Positions 28,997 to 41,008 of a DNA stretch of 64,000 nt are shown one piece after another. The notes under the pieces were generated by a model. The model searched no databases, had not been told where the DNA came from, and was given only the letters and a program-made list of their open reading frames with translations. The stretch's first letter is position 1. Every line of letters starts with the position of its first letter. This DNA comes from Epithemia pelagica (Eukaryota > Bacillariophyta > Bacillariophyceae > Surirellales > Surirellaceae), in assembly GCA_946965045.2 (NCBI GenBank), contig OX337232.1, positions 62,001 to 126,000 on the forward strand, given 5' to 3'. The position numbers were made by a program, and so were the translations under genes.

Positions 28997-31900
28997 CGAT
29001 TGTAGAGCGTGTAATCCGAACTATCCTCTTTCGTTGCGGACGGTTCTGGGTTTTCCGGTACCGATTCTTGCGTCACCTCAAAGTCTGAAAACTCGTAGAT
29101 CGCGCACAGTTTCTGGAATGTGCATTTCGCGGTGTGCGCATTGGCTCGTTCCTAAGTCCAACCGAAACCATGTGGGCTGGATGCAGCAAAGAACCTGGTT
29201 GGTGAAAATGTTGTTGGACTTGGTCCATCCTCTTCTAGAGACACCTCGTCCTTGTGGTGGTTGTCGCTGCTCTGTGGTGTGCGTGTCTGCTCGAAAGCCG
29301 GCGCCAACAACAACGACGACGACGACAATTTGCCACCGCCCGAGACTGAGGATGGCAGCAGGGCCGCGTTGTAAAAAATAATGTCCAGGCGCTCCGCCGA
29401 TTTTTGCTAGGTATGATATAGTTCCTGGCAGTTTATATAGCGCAAGTGTTCATCGATCCGGGGCCCAACATGCCGTGATGGTTCTGTTCTGGACCCACGA
29501 TGCCAGTGGGATGGTTCAGAACCAACCATGACGGTATGTGGATGGTCCGTGACAACACGGACCCTGTCTATCGGTGCCAATGGCACCTCCAGGCGGGACA
29601 CTTTACGGGGCACAATGGACTGTTGCATGTAGTACCAACCACTGCCTTTCGTGCTTGTCCTCGTCTGCCATTGGATCAGGAGTGCGCAACTCATGAGAGA
29701 ATGATACTCACGAGATGCACGCCTTTAAAAGGAGAACCAAGTGAGCGTCGGCTCACGTCAAAAGGGCCAAGGCATGGACGACCAAGAACAGGCGCAGTTT
29801 CATGGGCAATACAAGTGGTATGACTCTTGTGACTCTGTTCACCAACGAACAAAACACAGGGACTGTCATTCGTTGTTGCAAGATCAGGATAACTCCACCC
29901 ATGACAGAGGAATCGGCCTTTTTTTGGGTCCACCAGCAGTTGGAACTGGCAAGGTGGGACGGACCGTCACCATGACGATTCAAGGCTTGGTATTATAAAA
30001 GAGAGTGTGAGAATCGAAGGAGGGCAACCCACTGTTTGCCAAAAAGTCATGACAGAATACCGCCAAGTCTCTGACTTGCTTTGGATTCCAGTCCGAGAAT
30101 GGAACGTCCAGAGGCATGAATCATTCGTTCAGGCCCAACCAGTCCGAAAAAGGACACTCTGGCTTCCCCAACCCCACACCTCAATCATCTCATCGAATCA
30201 AACCCAACAAGTGCCATGATAGTCGGATGCTCGGGGCTTGGATAAGGATGGAATCGTCCGAATCTCCTCTCAGCTTTTCTCTCGGCTGATTGTACATGTG
30301 ATGGGAGGACGTGCGCCAAAAAGACGACAGTTTGTTGGCGGTGTGGTGGGTTCCGCTTTCCAAAAAAGCATGCGAGGAGCCAACGCAACACGGCGTCGTA
30401 CCTCCCAAAGGAACCCATTGAAAGCCCTTGGGACACACACCCAACAGCGACAGAAACAGACCTGTCGCTTCATTGACACGGCGACACTATGAAAGATGGT
30501 CCTGTGGTGGTGGACAGTGCGAATCGTTGTACAACGAGTCGCTGGAACAAGGAATAGTCTCGACCGTCGCAGTATTGGCGCGCGCGAGAGAGAGGGATCG
30601 GAACAGCGACGACAAGTGCAGTGTTTTGCCATGCTTCAAATCGACGATTGGACTCTAGTACTGCGAGGGTCTCTCCATGACACACACTGTATGACGTGTT
30701 GTGGCGTTGCATACCCAGACTTTTTGTGTTGCGACACCAGTAATGGCTGTCGGACGGTCGGTTGTGCCATTGGCTGAGATTCTTCTCGACTGCTGCCGCT
30801 GCTGCAAGAGTTTCTCGAGTTGCTGTCATTACGATTCGGCGCGTTCCCTTCTCCCGCAGTAGTAGAGATGCTTGGTTGGAAGCGAATCGCATCGTTTCGT
30901 CCTCTACAGATTCGATCGATCCGCAAAGGGTTGGTATTGTACGAGAGAGAGAGAGATAACAAACCACACAAAGCTCTCTCTCTCCGCCATTGGCGAGGAA
31001 GAAAACGAGAGTGCGAGCGTTCGTCTCGGTCGGCGCGTCTGCGAGCCATTCCAGTCGATTTTCCGCGACCAATATCTTGAGTCACGATTGGTCTGGACTC
31101 CATCAGACTTAATTGTCTCGGAACACAAAAAAAGATACCAGACCATATGTCGGCGTCGTTCTGTTGTTGTTGTCGTCTTCTGGATGAGACGGAACTCGAC
31201 GTTGCACCTTGTGGTCGTTTCGGTTCACTCTCTCGAACCCTTTGACTGTGCCAGACCACATGTGTTGCTTTCCGGAACGACGAACAGTCTCGGGGAGGAT
31301 GGTTCTCCTGGAACTATATACAACGACCGACACGCTTTTCTTGTGGATCATCCTTTTGGCGCTTCTTTGGCAATCCAAACGAAAGCCCACATGTTGCCGT
31401 CGGAAGCGTATGTGTACCAATCCATCATGTCCAGGCCACAATAATGCGTTTTGGATTTCGAAAGCGCAAGACTGTTCGTTCAATGGTTCGATAACATTGG
31501 ACTGACGAGAACGACGAGTAATACTCTTGGTGTTGTTCCTTCCTCTCGACAAGGGCCTGCTGTTGGCCGTGGCGTTGGATTCGCGGTGGTGAAATCTGTG
31601 GACTGTCATGTACAAAAGAAGCGCGACCCCAACAGGAAGGACTCCTGTGAGGTACAAGAAGCGCGAGTCCCAAACCGCAAGGACTCTTGCTCAAGCAGGA
31701 GCAATTCCGAGGCAGCATCCTTGGCTCCTACTCTATACGGTCCTTGTCATACAGTCCGCGGTCCATTCTCTCTCCATCAATCGATTGCTCTAGCAATCAA
31801 TCGATCCGTCCATACTTGAATCTTTGGACTGTTCGCGGTATTTATAGAATGATACGTGAGAATGGCGCATCTTGCTGGGAGGTTCGCTCCTCGGCAATGG

Positions 31901-32167
31901 CCGTGTGCCGTGTCGACAGTGCGTTTGCACACTTTAGAATTGATATCGGAACCATGTCGGTTTGGTTTGTGCATGGGAACGGAACCATGGGAAATTGTAC
32001 GATCGGCCAAATCGCCCTTGGATGTTTCGTGGTTCGGATCGCAGTCTCTGGATTCAAGGCTGCGTCATCCAAAGGAAAAAGGAACAAACGCATTGTGGTT
32101 GAATACACACACATGAGACGTGAGGGTTTGGACGCGAAACAGTGTGAATTGGACCGTCGCACATAAA
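28997..32167. other. Long intergenic region with repeats
   Basis: No supportable gene. Open frames of 60-200 codons occur on both strands but overlap in several frames and show no domain. A dispersed-repeat copy lies at 31010-31075 (CGTCTCGGTCGGCGCGTCTG, CGAGCCATTCCAG), and a (GA)n stretch at 30944-30958. Confidence 0.5.
31010..31075 (+). repeat. Dispersed repeat copy (GAGCCATT core)
   Basis: One of the longer matches to the copy at 47850: the core plus CCGCGACCAA downstream is kept. Confidence 0.8.
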
Positions 32168-32545
32168 GACTGCCCAACACTATCATGACGATGCAATCAC
32201 GGTTCATGGACGACTTTCGTGGTGGACCCAGTACGTACTGACGTTGCATCGTCCGTAACCAAACAGGTTCCCATTGTACGAACAAACCACGTTTCTCAAA
32301 GAAGAAACTCGAAACCAGTACAAAATGTCCTCTTCTCTCCGTGAGTTTGACCGATGCACAGGAGGAAGACTGCCAAACAATATCCTGACGATGCAATCAC
32401 GGTTCATGGACGACGTTCGTGGTGGACCCAGAACGTACGGACCTCCTCGCATCGTCTGTAACCAAACAGGTTCCCCTTGTACGAACAAGCCACGTTTCTC
32501 CAAGGAGAAACTCGAAACCAGTACAAAATGACCTCTTCCCTGTGC
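32168..32545 (+). repeat. Two tandem copies of a 200-base unit
   Basis: Unit 1 begins at 32168 (GACTGCCCAACACTATC) and unit 2 at 32368 (GACTGCCAAACAATATC). Both contain GACGATGCAATCACGGTTCA, CGTGGTGGACCCAG and GAAACTCGAAACCAGTACAA. They differ by scattered changes and one small indel. No coding role seen. Confidence 0.9.
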
Positions 32546-32602
32546 ATACGAGAACAATAACTCCATCGCATGAGAACTTGGAGAACCTCCGTGAAACTAC
32601 CA

Positions 32603-32701
32603 TGCTCCATCTAGAGTGGTTGTCTTGTGTGGATGTGATTCGACTCCACTTACTGTGCTTGTCTTGGTTGATACCGATATGTCCTCTCGAGTATTGTCCA
32701 T
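32603..32701 (-). pseudogene. Relic of the 5' coding end of the membrane-protein gene
   Basis: From an ATG at 32701 the minus strand reads MDNTREDISVSTKTSTVSGV then ESHPHKTTTLD, matching the first 30 codons of the gene starting at 40915. The match ends at 32603, the tip of the inverted-repeat arm. It is a truncated inverted copy. Confidence 0.85.
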
Positions 32702-33960
32702 CGTCGATGAGAGATATTCGCTTGGAGAACGAAAATGATTGATGAATAAGATTTTTCACTTGTTGATGGAAACTCGAGATCCGAAATCGTTTGAATCCTC
32801 AATGGCTCCCTCACAGAAGGGGATCTTCCCAACTCTTTTAGCACGGTCCGAATAGATGAATTGGAGCCATATGGATCAATTGGATTCCATCCAAAGGGAA
32901 GATTATAAAGAAAAGATGATTACAGGACGATCGGATCCATGATCTTATTGAGGCCTGGCCGAGCGTCTGTCCGTTTGGAGCGTTGAGTGCGCGCCGGGCG
33001 AATACTCCAAAATGCTGGACCCTCAATGATCGGTCTTGGAAAGACTCCTTTCATAATTGCATGACATGCATCCTATGGTAGCCGTGACGTACGCCGGTGA
33101 ATATTTCAATAAGTTTGCTCGTGCCCACATATCGGACGTGAATCCGTTGTAAGCGTTGCACGCCGGTGGAGGCGCCCATATTTCTCACACCGCCGTTGGC
33201 GCACAGATTTCCTTCTTGATCTCTACTATCCCACACATCGTTTTTTCCTGCTCCATGGACCAACAGGCAGTGTTTCAAACGCTGCGAATCTTTTCCCAAG
33301 CACAGTTGTCATTTCCGGGATTTCAGTGTTGTGGGTTTCTTAGCTGGTGACTTGCTGAGAGTGTGACTTGTCACAGAGTGCTGGTGACAGTCCGTAGTAG
33401 TCGTTTCGTGTGATAACGGCATCGTCGTGATGGGCCATCAAATCGACAAAGATGCCCCCAAGTCATTATGCCACCACGAATAGGTATGGACCATTGCAAC
33501 ACGAACACGTTGTCTTTGATCGGAGAAAAAATTCTCCCGAGGCCAGCATCCGAACGACACCATACGAGAAATGTCGATTCATTCGCGCACATTCGCCTCA
33601 AGGCCACGCGATAAAGGAAAGTCTCGGTTTCGATTCCTAGCGATGATCCATGATGGTCTAACTGCTATTCATTAGAATCCACAAGACACGGGGACCGTTC
33701 GACAGACGGCGTCATTGTGGTTTTGGTGACTCATGACTGACACTGCACGAGGATGGATTTCGAACCAAACGGAATCGGAATGGAAACCAATTCCTCCCCT
33801 GCCGTCCATTCCCAATATCCAACAAACCCCCTGGGTTGGAGGAACCAACCAATATGCACATTTATTGCCTCCGAGAGAGTGTATCAGCTTGCCATGTTTG
33901 GTCCACCATCCTTCATTTCTTGTATAGATCTTTATATTACACTCGCTAAATGATTCTCCA
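32603..33960 (+). repeat. Left arm of a large inverted repeat
   Basis: This segment is, with small indels, the reverse complement of about 39850-41008. Matching words include CTCTCGAGTATTGTCCATCG, TGGATCAATTGGATTCCATC, GTCCGTTTGGAGCGTTGAGT, GGTTTCGTGTGATAATGGCA (TCGTTTCGTGTGATAACGGC here) and the AATATGCACATTTATTGCCT block. The arms enclose about 5.9 kb with the dehydrogenase and a BTB gene. Divergence of roughly 10-20 per cent by eye, so the inversion is old. Confidence 0.85.
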
Positions 33961-34119
33961 AAACGAAAGAGATGTTGCAGTTGTCAAAAGGCTGTTGACT
34001 TGGTTTCACAACATGACAAAGCGTTGTTGATGTTGATGGCTTTCCGGAATGCTCCTTGACGAGGATGGCATTTGCACCTCCTCGATGCAACAAAAATAAC
34101 GTAACCATAGCTATGGCTA

Positions 34120-34665
34120 GCTAGCTAGCCAGCAGGTCCTAGAAACTAGAGCTACCTGCCCTATGGAGCAAACTACTCCTCCACAAATCTAGCAAGGAGA
34201 ACGACCAACGAACCACATTCGGGTGGGCAGGTGTGGCCAGTGGCCACTCTCATGGTCAAAACGACGGCAGTGAGGAGAGTAGGATGGTTTTTGCGGTTGT
34301 CTATTTTCATTGTGGGATATAACTATGATACCAATGTGTTGTGGTTTGGTTGAGTGGACACCGTGGTCGGACATGACGACAACCACATGGGAGATTTGGA
34401 TTGCCGTCGAAGGAGACGATCCATCGCCGTGGTAAGGATCGTTGTCTCGTTCCTGGAACAACAGGACAACATCCAGTCCCTCTCACCTCCAGGAATAGCT
34501 ATAGTTTGCTAGCTATAGCCAGCCTACCCTAGTAGCAAACGACTCCTCGACAAAGCTAGCCAAGAGAACGACCAGATGTGGCTGTTTTTTGTGGTTGTGT
34601 CTATTTTTCATTGTGGGATAAAGAGGATACGAATGTGTTTTCTTGTTCTGTTTGGTTCGTCCTTC
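34120..34665 (+). repeat. Degenerate local duplication beside the dehydrogenase gene
   Basis: Bases 34150-34350 and 34520-34640 share AGCAAACTACTCCTCCACAA-type and TCATTGTGGGATA sequence, and both are preceded by stretches rich in CTAGCTAG/TAGCTATAG. Non-coding. Confidence 0.7.
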
Positions 34666-34697
34666 GCGGTGCTCCTGGCTCGTCCAGTCTCTTGTGT

Positions 34698-36446
34698 TTA
34701 TTTGAACCATCCCGCCACCAAATTTTGAATATTGGGTTTCTTGCCATCCGCCTTTTGGGAATCAATGTCGGGCAACAACAAGTCGCCCGCTTTGGATGAG
34801 GGACGGAATCCGACGGGGAACAATTCGGAATCGGCGACTAATTCGCATTCCGTCGGACTGACACAGTACACTTGTTCGACAATTTCTCGAAACGAGACCC
34901 ATCGATTTTCGGCCGCCGACTTGTCGGCGGCAATGGCCATGATCAAGGCCACCAAGCCATCTTCGCCCGTGCAGGGGACGGGCGTGTCATTGACGAGCGA
35001 TTCGCAAAAGGCAATGGTTTCCGTGACATAGGCTTCATTGTACCGACTGAGAAAAAAGTCGTAGGGCATGTCGGCATTGCCGGTATAATCGGATTTGAAA
35101 ATCTTGGCCGTATTGGGATAGACATTGTCGGTCTGAATCATGCCTTCGGTACCCAAGACTTCGGCCCGTTGGTCGTAGCCAAACGAGGATTGGCGACAGA
35201 CATCGACCATGGCTTGGACGCCACCGGGATAGCGGACCAAACAGGAGGCGGTATCAAACTTTTCCGATCCTTCAAATTGTTCAATCGTCTTGTCAATGTG
35301 ACAGCTGCCAATCGCCAAAATGTCAATGGGATCGCTGCCGGCCAAGAAGCGCGTCATGTCCAAATCGTGCACCGCCATGTCGGCAAAAATGCCGCCGCCG
35401 CCCTTGACGTACGAGGCCGGTGGCGGCGCGGGATCGCGCGAACACAATTTAATCATGATTGGTTGTCCCACTTCCTTGCCCTGAACGGCATCGCGAACGC
35501 GTTTGAAATTGGAATCAAACCGCCGTTGCAAGCCAATCATGAGTTTGACGCCCGCCTCGTTGCACGCGTTAATCGCTTCGACCGTTTCACTCAACTCCGT
35601 CGCAATGGGCTTTTCGCAAAAGACATGCTTGTTGTTGGCCGCGCAGGCCTTGATTTGTTCGGCGTGGTATTGACTCGGCGAACAAATCCACACGGCATCC
35701 ACTTCCGGGTCGGTAATCACGTCCATGGCGTCGCCCGTAAATTTGGGGATGTTGTACTGTTTGGCGGCTAATTTGAGTAGAGTAGTAGTAGTCGTAGAGG
35801 ATAGTAGAGAATCGAATCCAAAGGACAACGACAAGGACGACAACAACAGCAACAATCCATGGCAATCGAGTGAGAACAAGAGACACACACAAATACAGGA
35901 CAATCGAGTGAGAAGGAGACAGCCCGACCGCACAAATGGCGCTATCTTACGAACGAATTGAGACGACGACTTTTGGCATGTACGCCACTCCAGATAGAGA
36001 GCAGCAGTGGGAAAGGAACTTTCAACCGACTACTCCATCGTCGTTTGGTACAACGCCATTCGTGTTGCCAAGCTTGATCGGAGCCAGCCACAGCCACACT
36101 CCACATTTCCAAACCACATTTTACCACCCACCAACTCTCACTTCCACTTTTACAAACGAGTCGACTCACCCTTTTCGGCCTTGGCGACGGTGGGATTGGA
36201 GACAATGACGGGTGTGACGCCCGGTGCCTTGGTAATGGCTTCCAAATGGACCAATCCAATGCGACCCATGCCAATTACGCCCACCTTGACAATTTCCTTG
36301 GTATCCAACGTTTCCACATTCATGGACAATTTGGTGTCAGACGACTTGATTGGGGACGACAAGCGCACATGAGGGGCAAAGGCGGTGCAGGATGTTACTC
36401 CCACCAAGACTACCAATAGCGAACGAGGAGTGAACATGGTGTACAA
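34698..36446 (-). CDS. Gfo/Idh/MocA-family oxidoreductase (inositol 2-dehydrogenase-like), two exons, probably plastid-targeted
   Basis: NAD(P)-dependent sugar or polyol dehydrogenase family. Exon 1 is 36170-36446, exon 2 is 34698-35767, joined in phase 1 to give 448 residues. The leader has a hydrophobic signal segment (SLLVVLVGVTSC) followed by TAFAP, the A-F-A-P type motif that diatoms use to route proteins into the plastid. The Rossmann motif is VGVIGMGRIG. Exon 2 has the family's KHVFCEKPIA, with the catalytic lysine, GLQRRFDSNF, and the substrate-site segment GGGGIFADMAVHDLDMTRFL with the conserved D..H, typical of inositol 2-dehydrogenases. The chain runs to a full-length C-terminus (NLVAGWFK). 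Substrate not provable from sequence. It is the only ordinary metabolic gene in the window and shares no sequence with the BTB cluster. An alternative ATG lies three codons on. Confidence 0.9.
35768..36169 (-). other. Intron of the dehydrogenase gene
   Basis: 402 bases with donor GTGAGT (36169-36164) and acceptor ending AAATTAG (35768). Removing it joins AAGG to CCGCC and gives KAEKAAKQYNIPKF, an unbroken Rossmann domain. The frames that run into the intron from either side end soon after the junction with no family similarity. Confidence 0.88.
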
Positions 36447-37793
36447 GAAGATGCTTTTTTTTCAATCCAAACAAACGCCGCTTTCAATCTCGTAATCTCT
36501 CTCGACAACAACAGAAGAGAGATTCGTTGGTTTGTCTCAATTCTCTCGGTCAATTCTCGATGCGTGCGCATGTTGGTACGACATGGTGGTATCTTTCCAT
36601 TTGGCACGGGCCTTCGTGTTGGGGAGACTGACGTCATGCGAATCTTCGACTCCCGATCGACCTTCAATCGTGACTGAAAGAACGGAGTCGCGGATATAGT
36701 GGGTCGCCGTTGTGGGTGGTCGCTGTTGTGATCAAGTCGCGGTTCGCCTCACGGACGGACGCTCATAAAAACGTGAACAGACAGCACAACACACCCAACA
36801 ACACGGACACTGACACTCGTGAATGCGCCGGCAGAGTCTACCATCGCCACAATGTGTTGTGTCGTCGTCTGTTCCACAAGACCAGAGCGGTTTTGGTTTC
36901 AATATTAAAGTATAGACACCACGACAAGCGCAACAACCTCAACAATGAAAAGTAGTCCGTAGTTTCAACCTAGGCTAAGGACATGACGACATTCGACAAT
37001 CTGTCTACTACTACTACTACACGGATTCGTATGGAAGGCCCAGGAGTTCATTCTCACTCGGAAGCAATACTACTACGACAGATTTGGTGGTCACCGACAC
37101 TGATAATCTTGGCATGTGCTCCTCTGCTCTACAACCACCACCACCACCAAACCAACCGAGGACGAACCCACAACTCGAAACTCGACGAGGAAATGTCCAG
37201 CATTGGTACTCTGGAACAGCAGCAACCACCAATCCACGAAAACAGAACATAGAAGAAGAGGAGTGGGTTGTTTGACACTTGACATATGACATCATACCCA
37301 TACTATGGGTAGCTATCCAACAAAAAATTAGTAGTATCCGTGATCCGTGAAGGCTCGTCTACTACAGTATCTGATCGGAGTAGCTCCCTCCTCTCGTTGG
37401 TACGAATTGGACGATTCGCTCGGGAGCCAACTCTAGACTTGATGACACCAAACCGCGCACATGCTCATACTGTGACTGTGCAACATTCTCCAAATAAAAC
37501 AGCAGCCAATGGATGACTAATGTCCAAGACAGCGAGTCATCCAAAACTCTTGTTCCTCGTCCATACTCTACACAACCGACGCGGTCGTCCCACACGATCC
37601 CAGTACTAGTAGGTAGAGAGCTGCTGACCATGTGCATTCGGACCAGGTTCATCGCAACGTTCCTATAATCCTCCCATATTTCATTCCCCCGTATTATCTA
37701 CCTATAGAGTCTGCTGTTCGTGACCCAGACTCCACAACCAGCGCGGTACCACACGCAAAAGACGGAGCGGAGCACATGCCGCAGTACATTTGC
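36447..37793. other. Intergenic region
   Basis: Contains the divergent 5' flanks of the dehydrogenase and of the plus-strand BTB gene. A plus-strand frame at 36983-37252 (89 residues, with one hydrophobic stretch SPTLIILACAPLLY) has no known motif and is not called. Confidence 0.5.
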
Positions 37794-37810
37794 AGAGGTT
37801 TTGAGGTGAA
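37794..37810 (+). promoter_or_regulatory. Upstream box of the BTB family
   Basis: AGGTTTTGAGGTGAAAC, 76 bases before ATG 37870. Confidence 0.55.
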
Positions 37811-37869
37811 ACAACAACCGTATCGTACAGGGTCATTTTCGCATAACCACAAAGAGGCAAACAGTCATT

Positions 37870-38763
37870 ATGTTGTCGAAACAAGGCCTATGGAACATGG
37901 TTTGGAACCATCAACGGGCTCGAACTTGCATGTCTATCAGTATGAATAGGGCTGCTTGTGGAATCTATCATCGTCCCGTCTCGTTCTTAGTCGAAGGACT
38001 CTCTGTGGATGTGCCACAAACACTGTTGGATCGGTTTCCAAACACCAAGCTCGCGAACCTTGCGGAGGAGCATAAGGGAAGTCAGGCCCACGACGACGAC
38101 AACGAGCCGATTGCGATTGACGTTGAGTTGTCGCATTTTCGTGACATGGTGGCCTTGATGCGCGACAAACGAGTAACGTGTATGAGGGCACACCCCTTTT
38201 TGACAACGCTCGACAGTTTTGGATTTCAGTATTCCAGTGACATTGCGGTGGTCAATGACCATTTGAATGACACGCCATGCAGCGCCCCCATTCTGCATGT
38301 CAGGAAACACCTCGATACCCTGGAAGCCGAATATCAATCACGCATAGCAGCTGTCCGGAACGAACATACTGCAACTCCAAAAGAAACAGCCAAAAAGCTA
38401 TATAAAGCACATTGCCTAACCGCAGCGCGCTTTTTGTTCTTGGAGCACTTGAGGACCAAGAAACTGGAGATATGCGTACCAATGCCTCCTCATTGCAAGT
38501 TGTACACCAACGACGACTGTCACGCACTTGCAACTATCTTGACCTTGATTTACTCCAATGCCGACGAACATGAGGACTTTGCTTGGCATGGGTACGAGAT
38601 CAAACTAACGAAGGAGTGTTTCGAGAAAGACAATGAGTATAAAGCGTACCATCAAGAATGTCTGATGATGTATGGATTGGAATATACGGATATGAATTAT
38701 TTCGACGACGTGGATGAATGGGAAATCATGGTACGCTTGACACAAACTTCGAAAAATGGTTAA
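37870..38763 (+). CDS. BTB/KCTD-like protein
   Basis: 297 residues, ATG 37870. Leader MLSKQGLWNMVWNHQRARTC is basic with no acidic residue. BTB core: VSFLVEGLSVDVPQTLLDRF, PNTKLANLAEE, then IAIDVELSHFRDMVALMRDK and RVT. The last BTB strand and the TKESL helix are altered (CMRAHPFLTTLDSFGFQ). The central helix is YKAHCLTAARFLFLEHLRTK and the terminal motif YHQECLMMYGLEYTDM. These last two features place it with the A-type genes at 50049, 53485 and 59272. It is the first plus-strand member, and lies inside the inverted-repeat arms. Confidence 0.88.
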   Translation: MLSKQGLWNMVWNHQRARTCMSISMNRAACGIYHRPVSFLVEGLSVDVPQTLLDRFPNTKLANLAEEHKGSQAHDDDNEPIAIDVELSHFRDMVALMRDKRVTCMRAHPFLTTLDSFGFQYSSDIAVVNDHLNDTPCSAPILHVRKHLDTLEAEYQSRIAAVRNEHTATPKETAKKLYKAHCLTAARFLFLEHLRTKKLEICVPMPPHCKLYTNDDCHALATILTLIYSNADEHEDFAWHGYEIKLTKECFEKDNEYKAYHQECLMMYGLEYTDMNYFDDVDEWEIMVRLTQTSKNG

Positions 38764-39849
38764 TACTCTTGGCCGAGCATTTTAAGTTCCTCTCCGAACG
38801 CCTGGAATGTCGTATATAATGGTGGAATTGCGACAAGTTTGAAAAGTAGTACCTAAACGCTCTTGGTCGAGCATAACTAGCAATGCAATGCGGGTTTGAA
38901 AGAGGATTATGTGTAGGTGACTGTCCCGTTTTTCTGTCCTCGTTTCTCCCTTTGTTGCTTGCTGGTTCTTGGCACTGGAATGGCCTACCGTTCGTACTGT
39001 TTCCCCACTCGGATTCCATTGGATCGGATGCAGCGTGGGAGAGCACTTGAGGTCACTGATTAATCATTGCCTTTTTTGGACCCAGACATATTCATACGTT
39101 TCTCGGAGCTTTTTAGTGCACGCCTTTGTCTTTTAAGTGCACGCCTTTGTCTTGTTGATGCTTCCCCCTCTATGTGGTGATACATTGCTCGCTCGAAAGA
39201 CATCATATAAAAGGGCCTTCTGTGGTTGCAGATGCATTCATGTCGATGTCTAATGATAGATGGGATGGACTATAATGGCACAGCGTCGTGGTTCTGAACC
39301 TTTCCATTCTTGTGTCGAATCGGTCCCATACCTTCACAGCCAAACTTTTCGGGGAACAGGGGCATGTCGTACTCTCTACGAGGTAGAGAGCCTTCAGGCG
39401 ACGAAAGCACAACACTGAAATCCACAGATGATGGCTTTTGTGCTTGGGAAACGAAAGCATCCTTTGAAACACGGCCTGTTTGTCGAATGTCCACAAGACG
39501 CGCAGCTTGAATGTCATTATCACACGGAACTAGAGTACAAACTGTCTCCAGCAGAACACTGGCATGTCATACTCGCTACAAGGTAGAGAGCCTTCAGGCG
39601 ACGAAAGCACAGCACTGAAATCCAGATGATGGCTTTTGTGCTTGGGAAACGAAAGTGTCCTTTGAAACACGGCCTGGTGGTCGAGGAATGTCCGCAATCT
39701 TGTTATTTGTTGTTGTTGCGCGGAGCGGAGGAGCACATGGCATCCTCGACAAGGAGGATTGTGGAAATCCCTGAAATAAAAAGAGTCCTTTCCCATCCAT
39801 TGGGTCGAATCTATCAACACCAACAAGTCTTTGTTCTTGACAACTGGAA
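38764..39849. other. Intergenic region with short duplications
   Basis: AGTGCACGCCTTTGTCTT is directly repeated at about 39115-39151. At 39370-39485 and 39565-39685 there are two copies of a 120-base segment (GGTAGAGAGCCTTCAGGCGA ... CTTGGGAAACGAAAG ... TTTGAAACACGGCCTG). A third, diverged copy lies in the inverted-repeat arm at 40270-40400. No gene seen. Confidence 0.75.
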
Positions 39850-41008
39850 CGTCTCTTTTTTGGAGAATCATTGAGCTTGTGTTACATATAGATAGATAAG
39901 AAATGCCGGATTGTGGAACAAACATGACAGACGTATCCACTCTCGGAGGCAGTAAATGTGTAGTATATTGGTTTGTTCCCCGATCCGAGGGGTTCTTGGA
40001 TATTGAGAATGGAAGACAGGGAAGGAAATTATGGTTTGGATTTCGAGTCCGCTCGTTTCCATGGCATTCTTGTGGACCAGCCTTCGTGTAGTGTTAGTCA
40101 GGAAGTCACGAAACGATTATGACAAGATCTGTACAAACGGTTCCCGTGTCTTGTGGCGTTTGGCTCACACCTTTGCTTGGTGATGTGTAACGACTTGCTG
40201 GTATATATGTGTCGACTGGAAGGCTCGTCACGAAAATGCCATTATCACACGAAACCACTTCTATGGACTGTTACCAGCACTCTTGCAAGCCACCAGCGGA
40301 GGAACCCACAACACTGAAATCCAAGAAATGGCGATAGTGCTTGGGAAAAGCTTTGCGTGACTCGAAGCAGCGCTTGAAACACTGCCTGTTGGTCCACTTG
40401 CAGGGAAAAAAGGATGTCTGGGATGGTAGAGATCAAGTTTGCGAAAAATAGACGATTCCCCCGGCGTGCAACGTTCGCAACGGAGACACCCAAGAACTGA
40501 GTTCCCAAACAATTTTAGCGGAACATTCACCCGGCGCTCCATCAACAGAACCATCGGATGCATCTGGCATTTATGGCAAGTATTTCCAAGACTGATCATA
40601 GAGGGTCCGGTATTATTGAGTAATCCCCCGGCGCGCACTCAACGCTCCAAACGGACAGACACCTCAATAGAATAATCCCTGTTCTACCTAGACGAAAGAG
40701 ATCCGATCGTCGTGTCGTCGTGTAATCATCTTTTTTCTTCTCCCTTGTACCCCTTTGGATGGAATCCAATTGATCCATTTGGCTGCAGTTCATCTATTTG
40801 GACTGGACGAGAAGATCCCCTTCTTTGAGGGTGTCGAGTGAGGATCAAAATCGAGAGTGAAGAATCTCATTATCAATCATTTTCGTTCTCCCAACGAAAA
40901 TCTCTCATCGACGATGGACAATACTCGAGAGGACGCATCGGTATCAACCATGACAAGCACAGTTAGTGGAGTCGAATCACATCCACACAAGACAACCACT
41001 CTAGAAGA
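39850..41008 (+). repeat. Right arm of the large inverted repeat
   Basis: Reverse-complement partner of 32603-33960. Its outer end covers the promoter region and first 30 codons of the membrane-protein gene at 40915; the match stops abruptly after ACCACTCTAGA at about 41008. Confidence 0.85.

Noticed and set aside
34100-34150. Palindromic CTAGCTAGCTAG stretches as a possible tRNA or structured RNA
   Set aside because: No cloverleaf with A and B boxes could be drawn; simple self-complementary words only. No tRNA or rRNA gene was recognised anywhere in the window.
36983-37252. 89-codon plus-strand frame with one hydrophobic stretch
   Set aside because: Short, with low-complexity His/Thr/Gln runs and no conserved copy; not enough to call a gene.
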